In this document: positions 28,086 to 36,374 of the stretch, in pieces | Layout: each line of letters starts with the position of its first letter | Position numbering within the stretch: the stretch's first letter is position 1 | Assembly: GCF_018617855.1 (NCBI RefSeq) | Contig: NZ_JACSKY010000002.1 | Location: 186,001-250,000 of the forward strand | Reading direction: 5' to 3' | DNA: 64,000 nucleotides | Source of the DNA: Exiguobacterium qingdaonense | Lineage (GTDB): Bacteria; Bacillota; Bacilli; Exiguobacteriales; Exiguobacteriaceae | The notes under the pieces: generated by a model | What the model was told of the DNA's origin: nothing | Databases searched by the model: none | Seen by the model: only the letters and a program-made list of their open reading frames with translations | Program-made: the position numbers and the translations under genes

Positions 28086-28694
28086 ATGGCTAAATTTGAA
28101 TTACCACAACTTGATTACGCATACGATGCACTCGAACCACACATTGATGCACGCACGATGGAAATCCACCACACGAAACATCACAACACGTATGTGACGA
28201 ACGTGAACAATGCACTCGAAGGGAAAGATGTGGAGTACTCTTCACTCGAAGACCTGCTTCAAAAAATCGATTCACTTCCTGCTGACATTCAAACGGCAGT
28301 CCGTAACAACGGTGGAGGCCACTGGAACCATTCATTCTTCTGGAAACTCTTGAAGAAAAACGAGAATGGCACACCATCTGGCGATCTCGCCACTGCAATC
28401 GATGAGGCGTTCGGTAGCTTCGATGCGTTCAAAGACGAGTTCACAAAAGCTGCGACAACTCGTTTCGGTTCTGGATGGGCGTGGCTCGTCGTGAAGAACG
28501 GAAAACTTGAAGTGACGTCTACACCAAACCAAGATTCACCGATCATGGAGGGTGTAACGCCGATTCTCGGACTTGACGTTTGGGAGCACGCTTATTACTT
28601 GAACTACCAAAACCGTCGCCCGGATTACATTAGCGCCTTCTTCCATGTGATCGATTGGGATTATGTGGCGAAGCTGTACGCTGACGCGAAGTAA
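28086..28694 (+). CDS. sodA: Superoxide dismutase [Mn]
   Basis: Dismutes superoxide in the cytoplasm. The 202-aa protein has the four metal ligands H28, H82 ([10 protein letters not shown]), D164 and H168 (LDVWEHAYY); the glycine-rich GGG before H79 and the [15 protein letters not shown] signature favour the Mn form. ATG at 28086 follows TAAGGGGGA; an in-frame ATG at 28053 lies upstream of that site. Followed by a strong terminator, so monocistronic. Its place before pbpA and pst matches B. subtilis. Confidence 0.96.
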   Translation: MAKFELPQLDYAYDALEPHIDARTMEIHHTKHHNTYVTNVNNALEGKDVEYSSLEDLLQKIDSLPADIQTAVRNNGGGHWNHSFFWKLLKKNENGTPSGDLATAIDEAFGSFDAFKDEFTKAATTRFGSGWAWLVVKNGKLEVTSTPNQDSPIMEGVTPILGLDVWEHAYYLNYQNRRPDYISAFFHVIDWDYVAKLYADAK

Positions 28695-28703
28695 GGTGTC
28701 ACG

Positions 28704-28735
28704 ACCCGAGACTCGAGATGAGTCTCGGGTTTTTT
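28704..28735 (+). terminator. Terminator after sodA
   Basis: ACCCGAGACT (28704-28713) pairs perfectly with AGTCTCGGGT (28721-28730), then T run. Confidence 0.93.
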
Positions 28736-28851
28736 CGTGCTTTTCATTATTTTGTAAACAAATTATGATATAGTGAAAAACAGACAAAATGACAGGCTTT
28801 CCCCTGTCCTCTATATAATGAAAGAATTGAAAGTGGAAGGAGTCAACAGAC

Positions 28852-30915
28852 TTGCCTAAAAATCGAGTAAACGTGCCAAAAAAACGGAGAAATCACTTGC
28901 CGTTACGTTTGAATTTGCTATTCTTCATCGTGTTCATTTTATTTGCGACACTTATTTTTCGGTTAGGTGTCGTTCAAATCGTCAATGGTGAGTTGATTGC
29001 TCGAGAAGTTCAAAAGACGGAGTCGAGTAAAATTAAATATGAAGTACCACGGGGAAAGATATATGATCGGAACGGTCAAGTGCTTGCGGATACCATCTCG
29101 AATTACTCGGTCATGTATCGTCGCTCACAGGTGACGAAAGCCGATGAACGCTTGGACGTTGCAAAAAAACTAGCAGAAATTATCGATCTCCCGAAAGAAG
29201 ACCGTAAAATGACGGAGCGTGACCGAAAAGATTATTGGATTGCGACGAATGAAGAGATGGCCAAAGAGCGGCTTCAATCACTATTGGATGAGTTGCCAGA
29301 TGATGAGCGGGCCGCGTTATCAAATCAAGAAGTGGACCGTCTATTGCTCGACTCGATTACAGAAGAAGAGATCACGTTTGATGATGCGACTGAAGAGATT
29401 GTCGCCATTAAACATAATATGGAGAGCGGTTATGCACTCGACCCGCAAGTCATTAAAATCGGGGCTAGCCCAAAAGAGATGGCGGTCATTGAAGAAAATT
29501 TAGAACTGTTACCTGGTGTAAGTGTTGAACCTTACTATCAGCGGGATTATCCGTATGATGAGACGTTCAAGAGTTTCTTAGGTAGTTATCGCCAAATCCC
29601 GGCTGAACAACGAGCATCCTACCAAGCAAAAGGATATGGGTTGAACGACCGGGTCGGTACGTCCTATCTAGAACAACAGTATGAAGATGTTCTTCGTGGT
29701 ACCCCAGCGTATGATGTATTCACAACATATAAAGGGGAACCGGTCGGTGAACCGACGCGAGTGAGTGGGAACCCAGGAAAAGACATCGTCCTATCGACAG
29801 ATATTGAGTTTCAAAAAGAGGTTGATGAGATTCTGAAAAAAGCCATTCGGGCAGGACGGTCTGGGAGTCCTCATTTTGATCGAGCGTTTGTCGTCGTGAT
29901 GAATCCAAAAACGGGTGAGCTTCTCGCGCTTTCGGGACAGGAACTTGATTTAGAAACGAACGAGTTTAAAGATGTTTCGACCGGTACGGTGCTTCGCGCC
30001 AGCCAAATCGGATCGACCATCAAAGGGGCGACCGTCGCCTATGGATTTGAAGAAGGCGTCGTCAAACCTGGGGAAATCATTTATGATGCCCCGATTCGGA
30101 TCGGGTCTTCCGTTAAAGCATCGTACCGCAACATGGGCAACATCAATGACCTAGACGCGCTCGCGATGTCATCAAACATTTATATGTTCCAAATCGCGTT
30201 GCGCCTAGCCGACTATTACTCGACCGGTCAAATTGTCGGGGAAAATGTCACGCAAGCGTTCGAGACGATGGAACACTACTATAAACAGTTCGGTCTCGGA
30301 ATCGAGACGGGAATCGACTTGCCGTTTGAGTCTACCGGATTCCGAAGCGTTCCTGATCGTGTCACGCTCCTTATGGATATGTCGATCGGACAGTATATCT
30401 CGTATACGCCGATCCAACTGGCACAATATACGTCTGCACTGGCAAACGGAGGGTATCGTGTGCAACCGCACTTGCTAAAAGAAATCATTGAGCCAGGTTC
30501 GCTCGATGAGAACAATAAGCAAGTCGTCAGCACGTTCCAACCGAATGCGTTGAATAAAGTCGATATTCAGGACGAGTATATCGAGCGGGTTCGTGAAGGC
30601 TATCGTCAAGGGGTTGAATCGTCGTCTGGTTCATCTCGGATCTTGCAACAGACCGGGATGACGGCTGCAGGTAAAACCGGGACGGCCCAAGCAATCGCTG
30701 AAGGTGCTGACGGTCAGGCGAAACGAAACGCAAGTGGAGAACCGATTAAAACGCTCAACTCGAACCACGTCGGTTGGGCACCGTACGACGATCCTGAAAT
30801 CGCATGGGCCATCATCATGCCAGGACTTGAGGCTGAAGGGGTCAACACACGTGTCGCCCATGATATCATGAAAGCTTATTTTGACTTAGAGGACGTAAAT
30901 GCAATGCTTCAATGA
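28852..30915 (+). CDS. pbpA: Class B penicillin-binding protein 2 (PbpA type)
   Basis: D,D-transpeptidase that crosslinks peptidoglycan for lateral wall growth. The 687-aa protein has a basic N-terminus, one membrane anchor (about 20-43), a dimerisation domain with RGKIYDRNG, and a transpeptidase domain with the active-site S388-TIK, S440-SN and KTGTAQ motifs. Start is a TTG nine bases after GGAAGGAG; no ATG is suitably placed. TATAAT at 28814-28819 is a plausible -10. It sits between sodA and pstS as B. subtilis pbpA does, which supports the ortholog call. Confidence 0.94.
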   Translation: MPKNRVNVPKKRRNHLPLRLNLLFFIVFILFATLIFRLGVVQIVNGELIAREVQKTESSKIKYEVPRGKIYDRNGQVLADTISNYSVMYRRSQVTKADERLDVAKKLAEIIDLPKEDRKMTERDRKDYWIATNEEMAKERLQSLLDELPDDERAALSNQEVDRLLLDSITEEEITFDDATEEIVAIKHNMESGYALDPQVIKIGASPKEMAVIEENLELLPGVSVEPYYQRDYPYDETFKSFLGSYRQIPAEQRASYQAKGYGLNDRVGTSYLEQQYEDVLRGTPAYDVFTTYKGEPVGEPTRVSGNPGKDIVLSTDIEFQKEVDEILKKAIRAGRSGSPHFDRAFVVVMNPKTGELLALSGQELDLETNEFKDVSTGTVLRASQIGSTIKGATVAYGFEEGVVKPGEIIYDAPIRIGSSVKASYRNMGNINDLDALAMSSNIYMFQIALRLADYYSTGQIVGENVTQAFETMEHYYKQFGLGIETGIDLPFESTGFRSVPDRVTLLMDMSIGQYISYTPIQLAQYTSALANGGYRVQPHLLKEIIEPGSLDENNKQVVSTFQPNALNKVDIQDEYIERVREGYRQGVESSSGSSRILQQTGMTAAGKTGTAQAIAEGADGQAKRNASGEPIKTLNSNHVGWAPYDDPEIAWAIIMPGLEAEGVNTRVAHDIMKAYFDLEDVNAMLQ

Positions 30916-30916
30916 G

Positions 30917-30944
30917 AGGAGTCACTTCGGTGACTTCTTTTTTT
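30917..30944 (+). terminator. Terminator after pbpA
   Basis: A stem closed by a TTCG tetraloop (AGTCAC/GTGACT core) followed by seven Ts. It ends four bases before the Pho box. Confidence 0.9.
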
Positions 30945-30947
30945 GTC

Positions 30948-30986
30948 TTTACAATTCTTTTACGTTCCGTTTATTTCTCGTTAATA
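30948..30986 (+). promoter_or_regulatory. PhoP operator (Pho box), four direct repeats
   Basis: TTTACA (30948), TTTACG (30959), TTTATT (30970) and TTAATA (30981) are spaced exactly 11 bases apart, matching the TT(A/T/C)A(C/T)A repeats bound by PhoP of Bacilli. A TATTAA -10 candidate follows at 31001-31006. This predicts activation of pstSCAB-phoU under phosphate starvation. Confidence 0.82.
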
Positions 30987-31068
30987 GAAGTTCATTAGGA
31001 TATTAATTGTAGGACAGAACAACAGATCCACAACAAAAATCAAAGCAAACTCAAGGAGGACGTCACAA

Positions 31069-32004
31069 ATGTCTTGGATGAAAAAATCAGCTTTACTCGC
31101 TTCAATCACTTCGGTCGCACTCGTAGGTGCTGCGTGTGGAAATAATGAAGAAGGTGGCGCTGCTGAAGGCGATGCACTCTCAGGTAAAGTCGTCATGGAC
31201 GGATCGTCTACTGTATTCCCAATCATGGAAGCAGTCGCAGAAGAATATTCAGCTGAGCAACCAGAAGTTGAAGTGACGGTCGGTGTCTCTGGTACGGGTG
31301 GCGGCTTCAAACGCTTCGTAACAGGAGAGACAGACTTCTCGAACGCATCACGTGAAATTAAAGAAGAAGAGGCAGCGGAAGCTGAAGAAAATGGTGTGGA
31401 ATTCACACAACTCTCAGTCGCACTTGATGGTCTCTCACTTGTAGTCAACCCAGCGAACGATTGGGCACAAGACATCACGATTGAAGAATTAAATAAAATG
31501 TGGACAGATACGAACGTGAAAACGTGGAAAGATGTTCGTTCAGACTGGCCAGATGAAGAGATCTCATTCTTCTCGCCTGGTAAAGACTCAGGAACATTCG
31601 ACTTCTTCAATGAAGCCGTTCTCGACGACACGGACATTCGTGAAGACGCGCAATTGTCAGAAGATGACAACGTCCTCGTAACGGGTGTAGCAGGAACAGA
31701 AGGCGCAATCGGATTCTTCGGATACGCATACTATATCGAGAACCAAGACACGCTTCGTGCCGTGGCGGTCGAAGGTGTAGAACCGACAACTGAAACGATC
31801 AACGACCTTTCGTACCCGCTCTCACGTGAAATCTTCACGTACGTTAACAACGCTTCGTTGAAAGACAAAGAGCAAGTAGCTGACTTCGCACGCTTCATGA
31901 ACGAAAACGCAGCCGCGCTTTCTGAAGAAGTTGGATATGTCGGTATGGAACAAGCACGTTACGATGAAAACATGAAGATGATTGATGAGCTCGCAGGAGA
32001 ATAA
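31069..32004 (+). CDS. pstS: Phosphate-binding protein PstS
   Basis: Extracellular phosphate receptor of the Pst ABC importer. The 311-aa precursor has a lipoprotein-type signal ending in LVGAAC with C23 as the probable lipidated residue (the -3 position is unusual). The mature chain has the phosphate-loop features DGSSTVFPI and VSGTGGGFKRF, and later SPGKDSGTFDFF. AAGGAGG precedes the ATG. First gene of the operon, directly behind the Pho box. Confidence 0.95.
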   Translation: MSWMKKSALLASITSVALVGAACGNNEEGGAAEGDALSGKVVMDGSSTVFPIMEAVAEEYSAEQPEVEVTVGVSGTGGGFKRFVTGETDFSNASREIKEEEAAEAEENGVEFTQLSVALDGLSLVVNPANDWAQDITIEELNKMWTDTNVKTWKDVRSDWPDEEISFFSPGKDSGTFDFFNEAVLDDTDIREDAQLSEDDNVLVTGVAGTEGAIGFFGYAYYIENQDTLRAVAVEGVEPTTETINDLSYPLSREIFTYVNNASLKDKEQVADFARFMNENAAALSEEVGYVGMEQARYDENMKMIDELAGE

Positions 32005-32013
32005 TATTGATGG

Positions 32014-32051
32014 ATGGCAGAAGGTGAGACAAGTTCTCGCCTTCTCGCCAT
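32014..32051 (+). other. Stem-loop between pstS and pstC
   Basis: GAAGGTGAGA (32020-32029) pairs with TCTCGCCTTC (32035-32044), extended by ATGGC/GCCAT on the outside. No T run follows, so it is more likely a partial terminator or mRNA-stabilising hairpin that raises pstS over the membrane subunits, a common arrangement for binding-protein genes. Confidence 0.7.
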
Positions 32052-32088
32052 GCTTTCTAGTATGAAGAGGTAGGGAGCGATACACGAG

Positions 32089-33033
32089 ATGAATGATCAA
32101 AAAAAAGAGCTCTCGATTCGAGAGATGATTCAACAAAATAAGCAAAAAACATATAGCACGACGAATGTATTCGATAAAGTTATGCCGTTCTTATTATTCT
32201 TGAGCGCATTCGTATCGGTCGTAACGACAATCGGTATTGCGTTCACGCTTGGCTTTGAGCTGTTCAAGTTCTTTGAACGAGTCCCCGTCTCTGAATTTTT
32301 AGGGACGACAGAGTGGTATCCGCTTAGTGCGGATCAACGCTTCGGTGTCTGGGCGCTCGTTATGGGAACACTCCAAATCGCTGTAATTGCGATGATTGTT
32401 GCCGTACCACTTGGTTTGGCGTCCGCCATTTATTTGAGTGAGTACGCCTCTGAACGAGCTCGTCGCATACTGAAGCCGATCTTAGAAGTGTTGGCAGGTG
32501 TGCCGACGATCGTCTTTGGTTTCTTCGCGCTCTCTTTCATCACGCCGATTTTACAAGCACTCGTACCAGGACTCCAAATTTACAATGCACTCAGTCCAGG
32601 TATCGTCGTCGGAATTATGATCATTCCGATGATTGCATCGATTTCTGAAGATGCGATGAGTGCGGTTCCGAAAAAAATTCGTGATGGGGCACTCGGTCTT
32701 GGTGCGACACGTCTTGAGGTGGCGACAAAAGTTGTCATGCCGGCAGCTACGTCTGGAATCATTGCATCGATTGTACTTGCAATGAGTCGTGCTGTTGGAG
32801 AGACGATGATTGTGACGATCGCAGGTGGTTCACAACCAAACTTTGAGTTCAATCCGCTCAATGCGATTCAGACGATGACGGCTTATATCGTTCAAATCGC
32901 TAAAGGTGATGCGGGTTACGGAACAATCGAATATTACAGTATCTATGCGGTCGGTGCGTTATTGTTCGTCTTCACATTATTGATGAACCTATTCGCAAAC
33001 TGGGTGACGCGCCGCTTCAGAGAGGAGTACTAA
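32089..33033 (+). CDS. pstC: Phosphate ABC transporter permease PstC
   Basis: Inner-membrane channel subunit of the Pst importer. The 314-aa protein has six predicted helices after a polar N-terminal stretch of about 30 residues, and the EAA-type loop carrying DGALGLGATRLEVATKVV, which contacts PstB. AGGTAGGGAG lies upstream of the ATG. One base separates it from pstA. Confidence 0.95.
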   Translation: MNDQKKELSIREMIQQNKQKTYSTTNVFDKVMPFLLFLSAFVSVVTTIGIAFTLGFELFKFFERVPVSEFLGTTEWYPLSADQRFGVWALVMGTLQIAVIAMIVAVPLGLASAIYLSEYASERARRILKPILEVLAGVPTIVFGFFALSFITPILQALVPGLQIYNALSPGIVVGIMIIPMIASISEDAMSAVPKKIRDGALGLGATRLEVATKVVMPAATSGIIASIVLAMSRAVGETMIVTIAGGSQPNFEFNPLNAIQTMTAYIVQIAKGDAGYGTIEYYSIYAVGALLFVFTLLMNLFANWVTRRFREEY

Positions 33034-33034
33034 T

Positions 33035-33946
33035 ATGGCTTTACCGAACAGTGAGTTCAAGAATAGGAAGAACTTGATGAATCGTGAGACGGTGTCTCAA
33101 CAGATTAAACGCCGCTTACGACTCAATGAATTTTTTAAATATGTGTTTTTGGCGGGACTGGTTTTTGCGTTACTCGTCCTCTCTACACTGATCTATGATG
33201 TGATTTCGAAAGGTGGAGGATGGGTCGACCTCGATTTCTTGCGTAACTTCCCATCGCGTCGTCCTGAAGATGCCGGGCTATATCCTGCCTTGATCGGATC
33301 ACTTTGGTTAATGCTTCTAATCGTGCCGATGGTATTCATCATCGGGGTAGGGGCAGCGATTTACCTGGAAGAGTACGCACCGAAAAATCGAATGACTTCT
33401 TTCATTGAAGTGAATATTTCGAACTTGGCTGGTGTTCCTTCAATCGTATTCGGTTTGCTCGGGCTAACTATTTTTGTTCGAGTCATGGAACTAGGGAACT
33501 CGATCATGGCTGGTGCGCTTACACTCGGGCTCATGAGTTTACCAATCGTCATCGTGGCCTCGCAAGAGTCGTTACGAGCGGTGAAAATGGAACTACGACA
33601 TGCCTCGTTGGCATTAGGTGCATCCAAATGGCAGACGACATTCAACGTTGTATTGCCATCGGCATTGCCAGGGATCATTACAGGAATCATCCTCGCCGTT
33701 TCTCGTGCAATCGGTGAGACGGCACCACTGATCATGGTCGGAGCGGCGACGTTCATTTCGACGACACCGAGCAGTGTGTTATCTGACTTTACGGCACTTC
33801 CGATTCAGATTTATAACTGGACGAGCCGACCGCAAGCAGAGTTCCAAAACTTGGCGGCAGCGGGAATCATCGTACTCATGACAATGCTCATCACGATGAA
33901 CTCGGTTGCCATCTATATTCGAAACAAATACACGAACAGACATTAA
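33035..33946 (+). CDS. pstA: Phosphate ABC transporter permease PstA
   Basis: Second channel subunit. The 303-aa protein has six predicted helices and the EAA-type loop HASLALGASKWQTTFNVV. Its N-terminal 35 residues are polar and basic. Starts one base after pstC with GAGGAG overlapping the end of that gene. Confidence 0.95.
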   Translation: MALPNSEFKNRKNLMNRETVSQQIKRRLRLNEFFKYVFLAGLVFALLVLSTLIYDVISKGGGWVDLDFLRNFPSRRPEDAGLYPALIGSLWLMLLIVPMVFIIGVGAAIYLEEYAPKNRMTSFIEVNISNLAGVPSIVFGLLGLTIFVRVMELGNSIMAGALTLGLMSLPIVIVASQESLRAVKMELRHASLALGASKWQTTFNVVLPSALPGIITGIILAVSRAIGETAPLIMVGAATFISTTPSSVLSDFTALPIQIYNWTSRPQAEFQNLAAAGIIVLMTMLITMNSVAIYIRNKYTNRH

Positions 33947-33981
33947 GTCGTCTTTGCAGATGAATGAGGAGGAAGCTCGAG

Positions 33982-34818
33982 ATGATGAAGCAACAAGAGC
34001 TCAACAAAGGAGACAATAACGTGAATACAACTACGACAGAACCGACAGCTACTGAGATGAAAAAAGATAGTGCCTATGTCGTCAATAATTTGAACTTATG
34101 GTACGGCGAAGATCAAGCTTTGATTGACGTCAACCTCGATATTAAAAAAAATGAGGTCACAGCCATCATCGGACCATCTGGATGTGGGAAGTCGACGTTC
34201 ATTAAAACGTTGAACCGAATGGTAGAACTCGTTCCATCGGTTCGGACGAACGGGGAAATCTTATATCATGGTCGCAATATCTTCGATCGTGGATACCGTG
34301 TAGAAGATTTACGTACATCGGTCGGGATGGTATTCCAACAACCGAACCCGTTCCCGAAATCTGTATACGATAACGTCGCATATGGTCCCCGGACACACGG
34401 GATTAAAAATAAGAAAGTGCTCGATGAGATTGTCGAACGCTCACTTCGCGGCGCAGCGATTTGGGACGAAGTTAAGGATCGTTTGAACGAGAACGCGTAT
34501 GGTCTATCAGGTGGACAACAACAGCGTCTCTGTATCGCCCGTACATTGGCGATTGAGCCTGATGTCATCTTGATGGACGAGCCGACGTCTGCGCTTGACC
34601 CGATCTCAACATTGAAAGTGGAAGAGTTGGTTCAAGAATTAAAAGAGCAGTACTCGATTATCATCGTGACGCACAACATGCAACAAGCTGCCCGTGTTTC
34701 GGATAAAACGGCCTTCTTCTTGAATGGAGAAGTTGTCGAGTTCGATGTAACAGATAAGATTTTCTCGAATCCATCTGACAAACGGACGGAAGACTATATT
34801 TCTGGCCGTTTCGGTTAA
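33982..34818 (+). CDS. pstB: Phosphate ABC transporter ATP-binding protein PstB
   Basis: ATPase driving phosphate import. From the ATG at 33982 it is 278 aa, with Walker [10 protein letters not shown], signature LSGGQQQRL, Walker B VILMDEP and the H-loop in VTHNMQ. Start choice is ambiguous: 33982 lies nine bases after AGGAGG, while a GTG at 34021 lies eight bases after AAAGGAG and would give a protein closer to the usual 250-265 aa. A single pstB is present, whereas B. subtilis has two. Confidence 0.93.
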   Translation: MMKQQELNKGDNNVNTTTTEPTATEMKKDSAYVVNNLNLWYGEDQALIDVNLDIKKNEVTAIIGPSGCGKSTFIKTLNRMVELVPSVRTNGEILYHGRNIFDRGYRVEDLRTSVGMVFQQPNPFPKSVYDNVAYGPRTHGIKNKKVLDEIVERSLRGAAIWDEVKDRLNENAYGLSGGQQQRLCIARTLAIEPDVILMDEPTSALDPISTLKVEELVQELKEQYSIIIVTHNMQQAARVSDKTAFFLNGEVVEFDVTDKIFSNPSDKRTEDYISGRFG

Positions 34819-34834
34819 GGAGGAGACTAGATTG

Positions 34835-35497
34835 ATGGCACAAAATCGCACATTTTTTGATACGAAGTTAACTGAATTAGAAGATAAGGTAGTTCATTTG
34901 GCGAATTTGACGATGCGTCAAACGGCAACAGCAATTGAAGTGTTAGAAAAACACGACCTAGAATTGGCAAAGACAGTCATTGATAACGATAACGAGTTGG
35001 ATGATTTAGAGTTGGCAATCAATGATGAAGCGATTCTATTGATCGCTAAACAACAGCCCGTTGCGACTGACTTACGTCGGTTGATTGTCACGATGAAATC
35101 GGCGACGGACCTTGAACGCATCGCAGACTATGCGACGAATATCGCAAAAGCGGTGACGCGAATCGAACACGTCCCATACGTACACGATATCCAACCGCTC
35201 AAACGGATGGCTGAACAGTTGATTGACATGCTCGAGCTTGCGACGCACGCCTATCGAAAAGGTGAAGTGAGTCGCGTTCGTGAGCTTAATGAGATGGACC
35301 GTGTAATTGACGACATCAATTTAACGGTGATCAAACAATATATCGGTTCCCTTCCATCGATGACGGTCGGAACGAACGATGTGTACGAGTTCTCAAACAT
35401 CGCTCGTTACCTCGAACGGATGGGTGATCACGTGACAAACTTCGGAGAACACTTGATTTTCCTCGAAAAAGGAAAACATTATGATTTGAATCAATAA
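34835..35497 (+). CDS. phoU: Phosphate transport regulator PhoU
   Basis: Cytoplasmic regulator that couples Pst activity to the PhoR/PhoP system. The 220-aa protein is two three-helix bundles, each with the metal-binding motif: SATDLERIADYATNI in the first and YLERMGDHVTNF in the second. TTG-ATG tandem at 34832/34835; the ATG is better spaced from AAGGAGGAG. B. subtilis, as I recall, lacks a phoU in its pst operon, so this is a difference from that species. Confidence 0.94.
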   Translation: MAQNRTFFDTKLTELEDKVVHLANLTMRQTATAIEVLEKHDLELAKTVIDNDNELDDLELAINDEAILLIAKQQPVATDLRRLIVTMKSATDLERIADYATNIAKAVTRIEHVPYVHDIQPLKRMAEQLIDMLELATHAYRKGEVSRVRELNEMDRVIDDINLTVIKQYIGSLPSMTVGTNDVYEFSNIARYLERMGDHVTNFGEHLIFLEKGKHYDLNQ

Positions 35498-35507
35498 GAT
35501 TAGTGGT

Positions 35508-35541
35508 AAAGAACAACATGACCGTTGTTCTTTATTTTTTT
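35508..35541 (+). terminator. Terminator after phoU
   Basis: AAAGAACAAC (35508-35517) pairs with GTTGTTCTTT (35524-35533), then eight Ts. It closes the pst operon. Confidence 0.93.
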
Positions 35542-35613
35542 TGGCAGGAAAACATACGTCAGGAACGAATAATAGTCTACATGGATTTTTACAGTGAAGG
35601 GAGCCATATAGAG

Positions 35614-36360
35614 ATGGAAGAGAAAATCGTATCCTTGAAACAACAAGGTCTTACGTTAAAACAGATTGCGGCAGAACTAGACGTCCCGATTGGCAAAGTC
35701 CAATATGCATGGCGAAAATGGAGAAATCGACAACAACAAGTGGAGGACGTTACCGCTGTGAATAAAAAGAGTGGTAAGAAGGAAAAGACGACGATAGCTG
35801 AATCACAGAAGCAAGTAGCATCTGCGAGAGAGGTGAACGAAGTGTCGGCTTCACCACTCCTTGAAACAGGTCCTGAAGGCTACTGGAAGTTGCCGGACCG
35901 ATATAATGTGGATTTTTTACATGCAGTCGTACAATCCCCGAACTCGGTTTATGTTTGCTGGGAAGTGTCTGATCTCGTAAAAGAAACGTTAGAGCTTCAG
36001 TTTATGAGAAAGTGGGAGGAGTTGCCGAAGGCGTTCCGCATTTTGGATGTGACGTTGCTTGATTACGCCAGCGGCCATACAAATCGCTCTTATACGTTCG
36101 ACCTTCCGGAGATGACGAACAGCTGGTTCGTTCGCCCTCTCGACCCGAATACGACGTATGTGTTCGAGTTTGGAATTCGTACGATGGAAGGTGAGTTCTT
36201 ACCGATTGTGGCATCTGAACCGCTCGATACGCCGCGAGCAGAGCCGGGTGGAGCTGGACGCTTCGCTGAACCGGTAAGACGTTGGCAATACGGGGAAGTC
36301 GATTCCCCAGAACTACTCGATACGTTACCAAAATATGCAGCATACCGACTCGTGCGTTAA
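35614..36360 (+). CDS. DUF4912 protein with N-terminal helix-turn-helix
   Basis: 248 aa from the ATG behind GAAGGGAG; the frame is open further upstream through the phoU terminator, which I reject. Residues about 5-35 (LKQQGLTLKQIAAELDVPIGKVQYAWRK) look like a small DNA-binding helix-turn-helix. A charged linker follows to about residue 85. The rest matches the DUF4912 pattern: PDRYNVDFLHAVVQSPNSVYVCWEV, a PLDPNTTYVFEFGI beta motif, and a C-terminal tail. Such proteins recur beside GH57 glucan enzymes, as here (the next gene starts 15 bases on). The beta-rich DUF4912 part may bind carbohydrate; this is inference. Confidence 0.82.
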   Translation: MEEKIVSLKQQGLTLKQIAAELDVPIGKVQYAWRKWRNRQQQVEDVTAVNKKSGKKEKTTIAESQKQVASAREVNEVSASPLLETGPEGYWKLPDRYNVDFLHAVVQSPNSVYVCWEVSDLVKETLELQFMRKWEELPKAFRILDVTLLDYASGHTNRSYTFDLPEMTNSWFVRPLDPNTTYVFEFGIRTMEGEFLPIVASEPLDTPRAEPGGAGRFAEPVRRWQYGEVDSPELLDTLPKYAAYRLVR

Positions 36361-36374
36361 GGGGGACTATAAAT

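Noticed and set aside
30981-31670. Open frame of about 229 codons antisense to pstS
   Set aside because: It crosses the Pho box and pstS leader and gives a serine-rich low-complexity product with no recognisable domain.
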